Shown here: positions 36,133 to 46,279 of the stretch, piece by piece
How the letters are laid out: each line of letters opens with the position of its first letter
Position numbering within the stretch: position 1 is the stretch's first letter
Assembly: GCF_003568665.1 (NCBI RefSeq)
Contig: NZ_QXMH01000001.1
Location: forward strand, 558,001-622,000
Origin: Chitinophaga alhagiae
Lineage (GTDB): Bacteria; Bacteroidota; Bacteroidia; Chitinophagales; Chitinophagaceae
Reading direction: 5' to 3'
DNA length: 64,000 nt
The notes under the pieces: generated by a model
What the model saw: only the letters and a program-made list of their open reading frames with translations
Told to the model about the DNA's origin: nothing
Databases searched by the model: none
Position numbers and translations under genes: made by a program

Positions 36133-38664
36133 TTATGCTTCTGATTTTTCTGATTTGCTCTTGGAAGGGTTCTTCAGGGAGAACACCAGCTTCTGGTTTT
36201 CCTTATCGAGGTCTGCGATCAGGATGTCACCATTGTGGATGTTCATATTGAGGATCTCTTCCGCCAGCGGGTCTTCCAGGTATTTCTGGATGGCCCTGTG
36301 CAGCGGGCGGGCGCCAAACTGCTGATCGTACCCTTTTTCCGCCAGGAAGCCTTTTGCTTCGTCTGTCAGTTCCAGGCTGAAGCCCAGGTTCTGGAGGCGG
36401 GCCAGCACACCTTTCATTGTGATATCTATAATGGTGTAGATGTGCTCTTTGGTCAGGGAGTTGAAGATGATCACATCATCTATACGGTTGAGGAACTCCG
36501 GGGAGAAAGTGCGTTTCAGCGCCTTTTCTATCACGGCCTTGGTGTTCTCTTCTTCCGTAACGGCCCTGGCGGTGGTGGTGAAGCCTACCCCGGCACCGAA
36601 GTCTTTCAGCTGGCGTACGCCAATGTTAGACGTCATGATGATGAGGGTGTTCTTGAAGTCCACTTTCCGGCCCAGGCCATCGGTGAGTATGCCATCGTCC
36701 AGCACCTGCAGCAGGATGTTGTAGATATCCGGGTGCGCTTTCTCGATCTCGTCCAGCAGGATCACGGAGTAAGGTTTGCGGCGCACTTTTTCAGTGAGCT
36801 GGCCGCCTTCTTCGTAGCCTACATATCCCGGAGGCGCGCCTATGAGGCGGCTTACGGAGAATTTTTCCATGTATTCGCTCATGTCTATGCGGATGAGCGC
36901 ATCTTCAGAGTCGAACATGTATTTGGCGAGCGCTTTGGCCAGCTCGGTTTTACCCACCCCGGTAGGCCCGAGGAAAATAAAGGTACCGATGGGCTTTTTC
37001 GGGTCTTTCAACCCTACGCGGTTACGCTGTATGGCTTTGGTCACTTTGCTGATGGCCTCTTCCTGCCCTACTACGGCGCTCTTCAGGTCATCACCCATGC
37101 GGCGCAGCTTTTCGTTCTCCGCCTGCACCATCCGTTTTACGGGGATGCCGGTCATCATGCTCACTACTTCCGCAATGGCCTCTTCGTCAATAGGGTAGCG
37201 TTTGTGCTTCACTTCTTCTTCCCACACGGCTTTGGCCTTTTCCAGGTCTTCGCCGAGTTTCTTTTCCGTATCGCGCAGGGCCGCGGCTTCTTCAAAGCGC
37301 TGGCTCTTCACTACCTTGTTCTTTTCCTGCTTGATGTCTTCGATCTGTTTTTCCAGGTCGAGGATGTTCTGCGGTACGTTGATGTTCTTGAGGTGTACGC
37401 GCGCGCCTACTTCATCCAGTACGTCTATGGCCTTGTCAGGCAGCAGGCGGTCCGTCATGTAACGGTTGCTCAGCTTCACGCAGGCGTCAATGGCATCGTC
37501 CGTATAGCTTACGTTGTGGTATTCTTCGTAGCGCGGTTTGATGTTATTGAGTATCTGGATGGTCTCGTCAACGGTGGGCGGGTCTACCATCACTTTCTGG
37601 AACCTTCTGTCCAGCGCGCCGTCTTTCTCAATGTACATGCGGTACTCATCCAGGGTGGATGCGCCGATGCATTGCAGCTCGCCGCGGGCCAGGGCGGGTT
37701 TGAAAATGTTGGAAGCGTCCAGCGAACCGGAGGCGCCGCCGGCGCCCACAATGGTGTGGATCTCGTCTATGAACAGGATCACATCGCGGTTCTTTTCCAG
37801 CTCGTTCATGATGGCCTTCATCCTTTCCTCAAACTGGCCGCGGTACTTGGTACCGGCTACCAGGGCGGCAAGGTCCAGGCTTACCACCCGTTTGTCGAAC
37901 AGCACGCGGGAAACCTTGCGCTGAACAATGCGGAGGGCCAGGCCTTCCACAATGGCGGTTTTACCAACACCCGGCTCCCCGATGAGGATGGGATTGTTCT
38001 TTTTACGGCGGGAGAGTATCTGCGAAACGCGTTCTATCTCCTGCTCACGGCCCACAATAGGGTCCAGGCTGCCGCTTTCGGCCAGTTTCGTGATGTCACG
38101 GCCAAAATTGTCGAGTACAGGTGTTTTAGACTTCGTGTTAGCCTGTTTCGCTTTGGAAGCATAGCTCTTGCGTTCGTCTTCAAACTCCTCTTCTCCGGGG
38201 TCGTCAAACTCCGCTTTCGGATCTGCGGATTTTACGAAGCCCAATTCGTTTTTAAAAGTATCGTAGTCCACGTCAAACTGTTGAAGGATTTGAGTACATA
38301 CGTTTTCTTTATTCTTGAGGATGGACAGCATCAGGTGCTCGGTTTCCACGGTAGGACTTTTAAGCGCCTTTGCCTCCAGTACGGTTACACGGATCACTTT
38401 CTCTGCCTGGCGTGTCAGCGGCAGGCTGTTGATATTCGCTATGTTCTTGCCCGTCTTGTCCTTTATAGCCAGTTCCACCTCTTTGCGCAGTTCATACAGA
38501 TCCACGTTCAAAGCCTGTAGAATTTTAACAGCCGTTCCTTCACCCTCACGAATAATACCCAATAGCAGGTGTTCCGTACCGATGAAATCATTTCCCAAGC
38601 GTAAAGCCTCCTCCCTGCTGAACGAAATGATCTCCTTTACTTGCGGTGAAAAATTCTGATCCAT
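36133..38664 (-). CDS. clpC: ATP-dependent Clp protease ATP-binding subunit ClpC
   Basis: Hexameric AAA+ unfoldase feeding proteins to ClpP. The 843-residue protein has a double Clp N-domain (about 1-145), AAA1 with GEPGVGKTA (near 218) and [11 protein letters not shown], and a UVR-type coiled motif near 430. AAA2 has GPTGVGKTE (near 555) and the C-terminal D2-small domain. The ClpP-binding hydrophobic loop region lies between. It is monocistronic with its own terminator. No ctsR or mcsA/mcsB lies beside it, consistent with the different regulation of clpC in Bacteroidetes. Confidence 0.96.
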   Translation of the reverse strand: MDQNFSPQVKEIISFSREEALRLGNDFIGTEHLLLGIIREGEGTAVKILQALNVDLYELRKEVELAIKDKTGKNIANINSLPLTRQAEKVIRVTVLEAKALKSPTVETEHLMLSILKNKENVCTQILQQFDVDYDTFKNELGFVKSADPKAEFDDPGEEEFEDERKSYASKAKQANTKSKTPVLDNFGRDITKLAESGSLDPIVGREQEIERVSQILSRRKKNNPILIGEPGVGKTAIVEGLALRIVQRKVSRVLFDKRVVSLDLAALVAGTKYRGQFEERMKAIMNELEKNRDVILFIDEIHTIVGAGGASGSLDASNIFKPALARGELQCIGASTLDEYRMYIEKDGALDRRFQKVMVDPPTVDETIQILNNIKPRYEEYHNVSYTDDAIDACVKLSNRYMTDRLLPDKAIDVLDEVGARVHLKNINVPQNILDLEKQIEDIKQEKNKVVKSQRFEEAAALRDTEKKLGEDLEKAKAVWEEEVKHKRYPIDEEAIAEVVSMMTGIPVKRMVQAENEKLRRMGDDLKSAVVGQEEAISKVTKAIQRNRVGLKDPKKPIGTFIFLGPTGVGKTELAKALAKYMFDSEDALIRIDMSEYMEKFSVSRLIGAPPGYVGYEEGGQLTEKVRRKPYSVILLDEIEKAHPDIYNILLQVLDDGILTDGLGRKVDFKNTLIIMTSNIGVRQLKDFGAGVGFTTTARAVTEEENTKAVIEKALKRTFSPEFLNRIDDVIIFNSLTKEHIYTIIDITMKGVLARLQNLGFSLELTDEAKGFLAEKGYDQQFGARPLHRAIQKYLEDPLAEEILNMNIHNGDILIADLDKENQKLVFSLKNPSKSKSEKSEA

Positions 38665-38858
38665 TGTAGTTGATTTTGTTAAACCCTTACGGGGGCTTGC
38701 TTATACAATATTACCAAATAAATTTGGATTTAGTTTTTATCCTTGTACATAAAAAGTTAAGATTTACTTTTGCGCTGAAGGGCCGTGTTTGGTAAATATA
38801 CTTACGAGAAGAATGGATGTTGTGGTCGGGTGTTTTACTTCCGGCAAGGATAATTATC

Positions 38859-38892
38859 GGACAGGTTTCCTTTTTGCTTGTCCTTTTTTTAA
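38859..38892 (+). terminator. Weak intrinsic-terminator-like hairpin before the STAS gene
   Basis: GGACA and TGTCC form a short stem with a long loop followed by a T-run, 28 bases before the STAS gene start. The stem is only 5 bp, so it may not be functional. Confidence 0.3.
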
Positions 38893-38919
38893 AATGTTAA
38901 AATAATAACATCCGGCAAT

Positions 38920-39294
38920 ATGCAATTCAAAATTGATACCAAAGAAAAAATTGTGCTTTTACGGCTGGAAGAGCAGGAGCTGGATGCTAAAATGGCAGCG
39001 GCGCTGGTAGCGGAGGCCGGCAATATCACCGCGCTGGAGGAAAAGAACCTTATACTGGACCTGGGTTCCCTGCGTTCAGCGGGGGATGAGGGACTGGAAG
39101 CCATTTTTACAGTATATAACCGCCAGTATGAGCGCGGCCTCTCTGCGGCGGTTGCCCATCTTAACACAGATTTAACAGCCCGGCTCTCCGCCGCCCACCC
39201 GGATATGCTCAATATTGTGCCCACCCTGTCTGAAGCCATTGATATGGTGATGATGGAAGACCTGGAGCGGGAACTGGACCTGGGCGCGGAATAA
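38920..39294 (+). CDS. STAS-domain protein (anti-anti-sigma-like)
   Basis: A 124-residue single-domain protein. It begins MQFKIDTKEKIVLLRLEEQELD and has the STAS pattern of alternating strands and helices. The usual Asp-Ser-Ser/Thr-Gly phosphorylation loop is replaced by LDLGSLRSAGDEGLEAI (near 47-63), where Ser positions are present but the spacing is not canonical. A partner kinase is not adjacent. It is five bases upstream of the RNase Z gene, so probably co-transcribed. Role unknown; regulation by phosphorylation is inferred from the family. Confidence 0.75.
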   Translation: MQFKIDTKEKIVLLRLEEQELDAKMAAALVAEAGNITALEEKNLILDLGSLRSAGDEGLEAIFTVYNRQYERGLSAAVAHLNTDLTARLSAAHPDMLNIVPTLSEAIDMVMMEDLERELDLGAE

Positions 39295-39299
39295 TTCAT

Positions 39300-40223
39300 A
39301 TGCTGAACACTATGTTTGCTGTAACGATATTAGGTAATAACTCGGCCATACCCACGCCTGACCGCCACCCCACCGCACAGGTGGTCACTTACAACGATCA
39401 GCTGATGCTGGTAGACTGTGGGGAAGGCACCCAGATGCAGTTAACGAAATACAAGGTGCGCCGCGGTAAAATACGGCACATCTTCATCAGCCACCTGCAT
39501 GGGGACCATTACTTCGGGCTGATAGGCCTGATCAACAGCATGAGCCTGCTGGGCCGCACGGAACCCCTCTCCCTCTACGCCCCGCCGGAACTGGAAGAAA
39601 TACTGCGGCTGCAATTGCAGTGCGCCGCCACTACCCTGCGTTTCAACCTCTCCTTTCATGCGCTGCTGCCGGACCGTACGGGCCTGCTGTTCCGCGAAAA
39701 AGATATGGAAGTAAGCTACTTCCCCACCAAACACCGCATTCCCTGCTACGGCTTTTCCTTTACCGTGCAGCGCCGCAAACGCCGGGTCATTCCCGAGCAG
39801 GCGCGGGCGTACAACATTCCCGCCGCCTATTACTCCCACCTGCAGGAAGGGGCGGATTATGAGCAGAAAGACGGCAAAGTAGTGAAAAACGACTGGGTGA
39901 CCCTGCCCCCCGCCCCCGGCAAACGCTACGTGTTCTGCGCAGACAGCATCTATGACGAAGACCTGGTACCCCACCTCCAGGACGCAGACCTCGTTTACCA
40001 TGAGGCCACCTACCTGCACGAACTGGTGCAGCGGGCGCAAGACCGTTTTCACAGCACCGCCGTACAAGCCGCCACCCTGGCCCGCATGGCCGGCGCCAAA
40101 CGCCTGCTCATCGGCCATTTCTCTTCCAAATACACGGAACTGCAGCCGTTCCTGGACGAAAGCCTCCCCATCTTCCCCCAGACCGAACTGGCCCTGGAGG
40201 GCGCCAGCTACCTTATCCAGTAA
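39300..40223 (+). CDS. rnz: Ribonuclease Z
   Basis: Zinc endonuclease that removes the 3' trailer from tRNA precursors. The 307-residue protein has the metallo-beta-lactamase motif SHLHGDHYFG (near 61-70) and PTKHRIPCYGF near 141. FCADSIYDEDLV near 213 and a C-terminal HFSSKYTE close the metal site. Length is typical for the short RNase Z form. Start could be ATG 39300 or ATG 39312; the first leaves five bases after the STAS stop codon. Confidence 0.94.
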   Translation: MLNTMFAVTILGNNSAIPTPDRHPTAQVVTYNDQLMLVDCGEGTQMQLTKYKVRRGKIRHIFISHLHGDHYFGLIGLINSMSLLGRTEPLSLYAPPELEEILRLQLQCAATTLRFNLSFHALLPDRTGLLFREKDMEVSYFPTKHRIPCYGFSFTVQRRKRRVIPEQARAYNIPAAYYSHLQEGADYEQKDGKVVKNDWVTLPPAPGKRYVFCADSIYDEDLVPHLQDADLVYHEATYLHELVQRAQDRFHSTAVQAATLARMAGAKRLLIGHFSSKYTELQPFLDESLPIFPQTELALEGASYLIQ

Positions 40224-40240
40224 AATACCTAGTAATTGGT

Positions 40241-40272
40241 ATTGTATAATGCGTTATCTGCAACTACTTTTA
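40241..40272 (+). promoter_or_regulatory. Possible promoter of the DUF3575 gene
   Basis: ATTG at 40241-40244, a 20-base spacer and TACTTTTA at 40265-40272, 28 bases before the start codon. It is one mismatch from consensus in each box. Confidence 0.35.
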
Positions 40273-40299
40273 CGCATTAAAACAATAACTCCTATAACT

Positions 40300-41118
40300 A
40301 TGAAACAAGCAGCGTTACCTGTTCTGTTACTACTTTCCGCGTGCCTGCACGCCACAGCGCAAAGCACACCGGTACAAACTACTGAAGAGGCCCCCAGCCG
40401 CAAGGAAAGGCTCCGCAACCAGCCTTACTTCTCCAACATCATCAAAACCAACCTGTCTACCATTGCCCTGGGCAACTACGGCATTACATACGAGCGCCTG
40501 ATTGCCCGGAAGATATCCGCCTCTCTCGGCTACCGGTTCATGCCCAAGACCGGCCTCACCCAAACGCCGCTCACGGAAAAGGTGATGGACTATTTCAAGG
40601 AAGACGGGGATATGGCCGCCCAGCTGGACAAGCTGCAAATGAGCGGCAACGCCATTACCGCCGAGATACGCTTCTACACCGGCCGCCGACCCGGCGCCAA
40701 AGGCTTTTACGCGGGCGTATACGGCCGTTACGCCTCCTTTAAATATGATTACCCGTACGACTTTGAGCGGCCTGACGAGAGCGTGGTGCTGGTGCCCATG
40801 AAAGGCAAAAGCAGCGGCCTGGGTGGCGGCGTGATCCTGGGAGGGCAGTTCAACATCCATAAACGGGTGATCGTAGACCTCTTTATCATCGGCGCCCACT
40901 ACGGCAGCATGAGCGGCAAGGTAGACGCGCCTACAGACCTGAGCATGCTGGACGAGCAGGAGCGCGCAGACCTGAAAGAAGAAGTGGAATCCCTGATAGA
41001 CATCGGCGGTAAAAAGAACATCACGGCAGACGTACGCAACGACGGGATGTACGCAGACGTAAAACTGCCTTTCCTCGGCGTACGGGGGCTGGGCCTGACC
41101 ATAGGGTTCGCTTTTTAG
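40300..41118 (+). CDS. DUF3575 outer-membrane-type protein
   Basis: A 272-residue protein with a signal peptide (VLLLLSACLHATAQ). The IIKTNLSTIALGNYGITYERLI segment near 48-69 marks DUF3575, a beta-barrel-like family in Bacteroidetes. Aromatic-ended strands follow and the protein ends GLTIGFAF with C-terminal Phe, as in outer-membrane barrels. The ATG at 40300 is chosen because it starts the signal peptide; the open frame upstream overlaps rnz in another frame. Function unknown; a small outer-membrane barrel is the best guess. Confidence 0.8.
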   Translation: MKQAALPVLLLLSACLHATAQSTPVQTTEEAPSRKERLRNQPYFSNIIKTNLSTIALGNYGITYERLIARKISASLGYRFMPKTGLTQTPLTEKVMDYFKEDGDMAAQLDKLQMSGNAITAEIRFYTGRRPGAKGFYAGVYGRYASFKYDYPYDFERPDESVVLVPMKGKSSGLGGGVILGGQFNIHKRVIVDLFIIGAHYGSMSGKVDAPTDLSMLDEQERADLKEEVESLIDIGGKKNITADVRNDGMYADVKLPFLGVRGLGLTIGFAF

Positions 41119-41378
41119 ACAAACAGACCTATACCGGGAAGGGTTGCATCCATGCGATGCAGCCCTTTTTTATGGCTGATTATCAGCCGGTTAGGTTGTA
41201 CCCCGGCGGCGCGGGCCGGTACGTCCCGCGGGCGGCTGCTGGCCAGAAAAGGGCCACAAGCAGGGCGGCCGGGTCATGCCCCAAAAGCCCGTCAACCGCA
41301 ACCAGGATTATTTTTGAACCCTGTAAACCTATTTCAGGACAAGGACAAAATCCTTGCTGCTGGCGGGTTTCGGATAGG

Positions 41379-41470
41379 ATATCTTACCCATATCATACCC
41401 ATATCCCAGGGATATCCCATCCATATCCCACCCCTATATAGGGGTAACTTATCCCTGCCTTATCCAAGGT
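41379..41470. repeat. 11-bp phased short repeat
   Basis: Consecutive 11-base units: ATATCTTACCC (41379), ATATCATACCC (41390), ATATCCCAGGG (41401), ATATCCCATCC (41412), ATATCCCACCC (41423), then CTATATAGGGG (41434), and after four bases TTATCCCTGCC (41449) and TTATCCAAGGT (41460). The period is close to one DNA turn, so the AT steps lie on one face of the helix. Confidence 0.75.
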
Positions 41471-41560
41471 TAAACAGTAGGAAAACCATAATATAACATA
41501 CAGTTTCCCAGCCGCCGGCCTGCCTGTTGCCCCAAAGCGGCCATAGCGCGCGCAGGGCGC

Positions 41561-41591
41561 AAAAAAAGGCCGCACCCCGGGGGGTGCGGCC
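41561..41591 (-). terminator. Intrinsic terminator after dapA
   Basis: GGCCGCACCCC and GGGGTGCGGCC pair perfectly (11 bp) and are followed on the minus strand by a run of seven T. It is 30 bases beyond the dapA stop codon. Confidence 0.85.
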
Positions 41592-41620
41592 AGTACACTT
41601 GGCACATAAATAAAAAAAGT

Positions 41621-42502
41621 CTAGTATTTGCTGACGAAGCCCTTGATCTGGCCGTACAGGCCATCTGTAACGGGCACTACGGGCAGGCGGAACGTATTTT
41701 CCATCAGGCCGGCGGCATGCAGGAACGCCTTGATGCCTGCCGGGTTGTTTTCGGCAAACATGAGGTCAAAGGCCTGCAGCATCTTGTAGTGATGGCGGCG
41801 GGCCGCTTCAAAATTGCCCTGCAGGGAAGCCTTTACCATGGCAGACATGTCTTTGGCAAAGAAGTTGGCGGCCACGGAGATCACGCCGTCCATGCCGCAG
41901 GCTATCTGGGGCATGGCCACCGCATCGTCCCCGCTGATCACGAGGAAACCTTCCGGCTTGTCCCGGATGATCTGCATGCACTGCACCATATCCCCGGAGG
42001 CTTCTTTCATGGCAATGATGTTGCTCACTTCATTGGCCAGGCGGATAGTGGTGTCTGCCGTCATGTTGCGGCCGGTGCGGGCGGGTACGTTATAGAGGAT
42101 CACCGGCTTCGGGGAAGCGGCGGCAATGGCTTTATAGTGCTGAAAAATACCTTCCTGCGTGGGTTTGCTGTAGTAGGGGGCCACGCTGAGCACAGCGGCC
42201 GCCTCATCCAGCGGACAGGTTTCCAAACGCTTCACAACATCCTGGGTGTTGTAATCACCCACCCCTACTACCACGGGCACCCGTTTATTGACCTTTTCGA
42301 AGGTAAACTTTATCAGGTCCAGCTTTTCTTCTGAAGACAAGGTGGGGGTCTCGCCGGTGGTGCCGAGTGTAACCACGTAATCCACCCCTCCTCCGATCAC
42401 ATGATCGATCAGCCTTTCCAGGCCTGTCCAGTCTATTGCTCCTTGTGTAGTAAAGGGCGTTACCAGCGCTACGCCGGTACCCCTCAGTTGTTCCTGTAGC
42501 AT
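41621..42502 (-). CDS. dapA: 4-hydroxy-tetrahydrodipicolinate synthase
   Basis: Condenses pyruvate with aspartate semialdehyde, the first step to diaminopimelate and lysine. The 293-residue protein has the conserved GTTGETPTLS near 48, active-site Tyr in ILYNVPARTG near 135 and Schiff-base Lys in IIAMKEASGD near 163. The ATG at 42502 gives the usual length; a TTG five codons upstream is also open. It is downstream of accA on the same strand. Confidence 0.96.
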   Translation of the reverse strand: MLQEQLRGTGVALVTPFTTQGAIDWTGLERLIDHVIGGGVDYVVTLGTTGETPTLSSEEKLDLIKFTFEKVNKRVPVVVGVGDYNTQDVVKRLETCPLDEAAAVLSVAPYYSKPTQEGIFQHYKAIAAASPKPVILYNVPARTGRNMTADTTIRLANEVSNIIAMKEASGDMVQCMQIIRDKPEGFLVISGDDAVAMPQIACGMDGVISVAANFFAKDMSAMVKASLQGNFEAARRHHYKMLQAFDLMFAENNPAGIKAFLHAAGLMENTFRLPVVPVTDGLYGQIKGFVSKY

Positions 42503-42586
42503 ATCAAAACTTGTCAAAATTGCCCTGCGGGCGCCGAAAAAAATGCAAATATGGAAATTTGGATCGGTTCCCGCAAGTGCTATCCG

Positions 42587-43540
42587 TTATCGCTCTTCAA
42601 AAAAGCCCATATTCGAAAACTTCTCAATGCGTTGCGTGATGCGCGTATCCGGGTCTATCTGCTTCAGCTCGGCCAGGGTGTTCTTTAGCTGAACCTTGAG
42701 AATAGCGGCCATTTCTTCGTGGTTGGAATGCGCGCCGCCCACCGGTTCCCTGATCACCCCGTCTACCAGGCCAAACTGGCTCATGTAGCCGCTGGTGAGC
42801 TTCAGCTCTTCCGCCGCTTTTTCCTTGAAGTTCCAGCTTCTCCACAGAATGGTGGAGCAGTTCTCAGGGGAAATAACGGTGTACCAGCTATTTTCGAGCA
42901 TAAAGATGCGGTCTCCTATACCAATGCCCAGCGCACCGCCGGAGGCGCCTTCGCCGATGATGACGCAGATCACGGGCACGCGCAGTTTCACCATTTCAAA
43001 CAGGTTGCGCGCAATGGCCTCTCCCTGCCCGCGCTCTTCAGCTTCCAGGCCGGGATAAGCACCGGGCGTGTCTATCAGGGTGATAACGGGCTTGTTGAAC
43101 CTTTCCGCCAGCTTCATCAGGCGCAGCGCCTTGCGGTACCCTTCCGGGTTGGCCATGCCGAAGTTGCGAATCTGGCGCATCTTGGTGTTCACGCCTTTCT
43201 GCTGGCCAATGAACATCACCGTTTCCCCGTCCAGGTTGGCAAAACCGCCTACCATCGCCTTGTCGTCCTTCACGTTCCGGTCTCCGTGCAGCTCCACAAA
43301 ATCAGTGCTCATGCGCTCAATGTATTCCATGGTGTACGGGCGCTCGGGATGCCGGCTCAGTTGAACTTTTTGCCAGCTGGTAAGATTGTTATAGATCTGT
43401 TGTTTGGTGTCGATGATCTTTTGTTCGTACTCCTTCACGGTAGCGGAAACATCCACACCGGACTTTTCACCGTTCTCTCTCAGCTTCGTCAGTTGTTCGT
43501 ACAGATCCGCAATTGGTTTTTCAAAATCCAGAAATTGCAT
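42587..43540 (-). CDS. accA: Acetyl-CoA carboxylase carboxyltransferase subunit alpha
   Basis: Half of the carboxyltransferase that makes malonyl-CoA for fatty acid synthesis. The 317-residue protein has the family features: coiled N-terminus starting [25 protein letters not shown], then [21 protein letters not shown] near 182 and [13 protein letters not shown] near 218, the oxyanion-hole region. Length is standard. The predicted promoter is at 43571-43602. dapA follows after 84 bases, so the two may be co-transcribed. Confidence 0.97.
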   Translation of the reverse strand: MQFLDFEKPIADLYEQLTKLRENGEKSGVDVSATVKEYEQKIIDTKQQIYNNLTSWQKVQLSRHPERPYTMEYIERMSTDFVELHGDRNVKDDKAMVGGFANLDGETVMFIGQQKGVNTKMRQIRNFGMANPEGYRKALRLMKLAERFNKPVITLIDTPGAYPGLEAEERGQGEAIARNLFEMVKLRVPVICVIIGEGASGGALGIGIGDRIFMLENSWYTVISPENCSTILWRSWNFKEKAAEELKLTSGYMSQFGLVDGVIREPVGGAHSNHEEMAAILKVQLKNTLAELKQIDPDTRITQRIEKFSNMGFFEER

Positions 43541-43570
43541 ACTCAGGTTTAAAAAGGTTAAAGTACATCA

Positions 43571-43602
43571 TAAAGATAGTAAACCCTTCCGTCAGACCCA
43601 AA
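43571..43602 (-). promoter_or_regulatory. Predicted accA promoter
   Basis: On the minus strand TTTG (43602-43599), 20 bases, then TATCTTTA (43578-43571), one mismatch in the -7 box. Confidence 0.5.
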
Positions 43603-43730
43603 GGCCTGCTGTGGTAGAGGGATTTTGCATAAACGACGAACCCGGGCTCTCCCGGGTTGCGCCTGCAAATGTAGTATTTCGGGGTATATTATCAAATATT
43701 TTTAAACAGCAGGCGGCGGCCGCAAAAAAA

Positions 43731-43755
43731 GGCCGGCCCTGAAGAGGTGCCGGCC
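43731..43755 (-). terminator. Intrinsic terminator after the sigma/FecR-linked uptake locus
   Basis: GGCCGGC and GCCGGCC pair around an 11-base loop; an A-run at 43724-43730 gives a T-run on the minus strand. It is 19 bases beyond the DUF5017 stop codon. Confidence 0.75.
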
Positions 43756-43773
43756 CTGCTCTTAAGGGTATTA

Positions 43774-44670
43774 CTAGGGGAGAATGTTCACGTCTACAGA
43801 CTGCACGGCCGTTTTACTGTCATACACCGTAGTGGTGGCGGCTTCAAACGTGGCCGTGTACTGGCCTGCCGTTTTGTAAATGGAAAAGTAGGTTCCCAGC
43901 CGGTTGTCAGACATTTTCTTGATGGGCACGCCCACGTCCGGAATGGCCTTGTTGAGCCGCAGCGGTTTGGAAATGATCCAGCTTTCCGCTTCATCGCTAT
44001 TGGCGGCGCCGCCGGTCACTTTAAAGGAAGCGGCAGACAGCACCCATTGCACGGCCGGGTTCTTCATTTTTACAATGGCCCAGGCGCCGGCGGCCACATC
44101 GGCGGCTACGGGCATGCGGGCCTTGTCTTCGTCCGTTACGTTGGTCACGGAAAAGCTCTGGATGGTCCAGGTGCGCTGGGCCACCGTACTTTTCTGGCCG
44201 GTGTAGCGGTAGGCAATATATATGGGCCTGTCACCGCTCAGGAACTCGGACAGGTCTATCACGCCAGACGCGGTGCCGGTGGTGCCGGTGGAGAGTTTTG
44301 CCTTGTCCGTCAGGTCTGTCCAGTGCGTATTGGGACTATACACGCTGGCGGAGTCATACACACCTGGAAAGTCTGTAGACACCATCAGCTGCAATGAATT
44401 GTTCTGGTTGCCGCCCTGGCGGTAGGAGGTGAAATGCATTTCCGGTTTACCGGCCGCGGTGGTGCGGTGGCGGTATTTGTACCGGTGCGTGCTGTCTCCC
44501 GCCCAAAAGGTGAGCGTGTACGGGTTGCCGGTGAGGTAGAAGAAGGAGGTGTCTCCCAGTTGATAGGAATCACTTCTCACCGTTACGTTAAAATCGGGCG
44601 AAGGGGAATCCTTGGTGCTGCAGCTTACCGCCAGCACGCCGCCCATGAGTATATACAGGAGTTTCTTCAT
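43774..44670 (-). CDS. DUF5017 surface lipoprotein (SusE-like position)
   Basis: A 298-residue lipoprotein (signal VLAVSCST, Cys near 17). The start FNVTVRSDSYQLGDTSFFYLTGNPYTLTFW matches DUF5017, a PKD-like beta-sandwich domain. The rest is beta-rich and ends VDVNIL. It follows SusD after 18 bases, the position taken by SusE/SusF-like glycan-binding lipoproteins in other loci. It probably binds the substrate at the surface; which substrate is unknown. Confidence 0.85.
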   Translation of the reverse strand: MKKLLYILMGGVLAVSCSTKDSPSPDFNVTVRSDSYQLGDTSFFYLTGNPYTLTFWAGDSTHRYKYRHRTTAAGKPEMHFTSYRQGGNQNNSLQLMVSTDFPGVYDSASVYSPNTHWTDLTDKAKLSTGTTGTASGVIDLSEFLSGDRPIYIAYRYTGQKSTVAQRTWTIQSFSVTNVTDEDKARMPVAADVAAGAWAIVKMKNPAVQWVLSAASFKVTGGAANSDEAESWIISKPLRLNKAIPDVGVPIKKMSDNRLGTYFSIYKTAGQYTATFEAATTTVYDSKTAVQSVDVNILP

Positions 44671-44688
44671 AAATGCTTGTTTATCTTT

Positions 44689-46254
44689 TTACCAACCTGG
44701 GTTTTGCTGGATCAGTTTGTTGAGAGACATTTCGATGGCGGGGATGGGGTACAGCAGGTGCCTTTCCGCCACCCTGTCTGCCGCCAGCGCCGCGTACTGG
44801 TAGGTAGCGGAAGCCCTCGCCTTGATCTCTATGGCCTGGTCTCTCATGGCCGTGAGGTAAATGCCCCAGCGGATGAGGTCCATTTTACGGAGCCCTTCAA
44901 AACACAGCTCACGGGACCTTTCATCCTGGATGGCCTGGCGGAAGCCGAGCTGGTCAAGGCCGGCAAGGTCTGCTTCAGCATCGGGCACGTTGACCGGTTT
45001 GCCGTATCCCCTTCTTCTTACCATATTGATATACTCCAGCGCGGCGGCGGGGCCGTTCACTTCGTTTTCCGCTTCGGCCAGCATCAGCAGCACATCCGCA
45101 TACCGGATAATGGGGAAGTTGGTGGGCGTATAGTTTTTATTGAGCGGGCGCAGCAGCTCATACTCCCGCCGCCATTTGGCGCAGTTGCGGTTGTAGATGC
45201 TGGTGGCGCCAATGTTGGCCTTTACGCCGGAAGAGTTGAGGGTGTACGTGCTGATGGCCCAGTCTCTCCGCAGGTCTCCCGCTTCATAGAGATGGTACAG
45301 CTTGTAGGTGGTGCTGTTGAAACCGTAGGCATAACCGATCACCTGGTCGTTGTTGGAAGTGCAGCGTACGCCGTTCTCGTTGCCGTGGCGGCCGCCAATG
45401 CGGTTGGCATCGCTATTGTTGCCCCAGTTGCCGGTTTCCCAGATGCATTCTTTCCAGTCGTTGATATCCTGGCATTCGTTGATATAGATCTGCTTGTAGT
45501 CAGGGTTCAGCTCGTGTACGCCGGACTGTACCACTTTCAGCGCTATATCCCGCGCATCCTGGTATTTGGCGGTGTTCTTCAGCGGTTCCCCGGCCCATTG
45601 CAGGTACACGCGGGCCAGCGCGCTGCGCACGGTAGATTTGGAAATGCGCTCGGTGGTATTGATGTCTGTCACTTCCCGCACCATGCCTTCCGCTTCTTTC
45701 ATTTCCTTTTCAACAAAGGCGTAAATATCCGCCGCGGGGGTACGGGTAATGTCTACATTGTTTACGGAGCTGGAAGGTTCCGTTTTTAGCGGCACGCCGC
45801 CGTAGTACTGCACCAATGTAAAGTAATACCATGCGCGCAGGAACTTTGTTTCGCCAACAATGGCGGTCTTCTTCGCCTCGTCCATCTGCGTTTTTTCGAT
45901 ATTGGCTAGCAGCATGTTGGCCCTCTCAATGCCGGTGTACAGGTACGTCCACATTTCGGTTACAACGGGGTCAGACGCATCGTAGTTGAACCACCATACG
46001 CCCACCAGCTGGTTGGTAACGGAGTAAAAGCTCTCGTCTGTGCTGGCGTTGTGGCGGATGGGTATTCTGCCGCCCCACATGAACTCCATGCCGCAGATGG
46101 CATATACGCCGGCCAGGGCGGAGTTCACCTCCGATTCACTATTATAGTAATTATTGGGAGATACGGTGGAGATAGGCTTTTTATCCAGGAACTTGCTGCA
46201 GCCGGCCGCTATGGTCAGCAGGGCAATGCAGGAGATGGAAATTAGCTTCTTCAT
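44689..46254 (-). CDS. SusD/RagB-family outer-membrane lipoprotein
   Basis: Surface binding partner of the STN-type SusC upstream. The 521-residue protein has a lipoprotein signal (LLTIAAGC, Cys near 19) and FLDKKPISTVSPNNYY, the classical SusD start. TPR-like helices follow, with FLRAWYYFTLVQYYGGVPL and RYADVLLMLAEAENE near 385, diagnostic motifs, and QDERSRELCFEGLRKMDLIRWG at the end. It is 25 bases after SusC in the operon. Confidence 0.95.
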   Translation of the reverse strand: MKKLISISCIALLTIAAGCSKFLDKKPISTVSPNNYYNSESEVNSALAGVYAICGMEFMWGGRIPIRHNASTDESFYSVTNQLVGVWWFNYDASDPVVTEMWTYLYTGIERANMLLANIEKTQMDEAKKTAIVGETKFLRAWYYFTLVQYYGGVPLKTEPSSSVNNVDITRTPAADIYAFVEKEMKEAEGMVREVTDINTTERISKSTVRSALARVYLQWAGEPLKNTAKYQDARDIALKVVQSGVHELNPDYKQIYINECQDINDWKECIWETGNWGNNSDANRIGGRHGNENGVRCTSNNDQVIGYAYGFNSTTYKLYHLYEAGDLRRDWAISTYTLNSSGVKANIGATSIYNRNCAKWRREYELLRPLNKNYTPTNFPIIRYADVLLMLAEAENEVNGPAAALEYINMVRRRGYGKPVNVPDAEADLAGLDQLGFRQAIQDERSRELCFEGLRKMDLIRWGIYLTAMRDQAIEIKARASATYQYAALAADRVAERHLLYPIPAIEMSLNKLIQQNPGW

Positions 46255-46279
46255 AATCTTTCTTTTTAAAATTTCAGAA

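Larger units (their letters stand above)
41119..41620. other. Intergenic stretch between DUF3575 and dapA genes
   Basis: Separates convergent genes. It holds the 11-bp phased repeat (41379-41470) and the dapA terminator (41561-41591). The first 250 bases are GC-rich with no recognised feature. Confidence 0.7.

Noticed and set aside
36235..38520. 761-residue open frame antisense to clpC
   Set aside because: It is an antisense shadow produced by the codon bias of clpC; it has no ribosome-binding site or recognisable domain.
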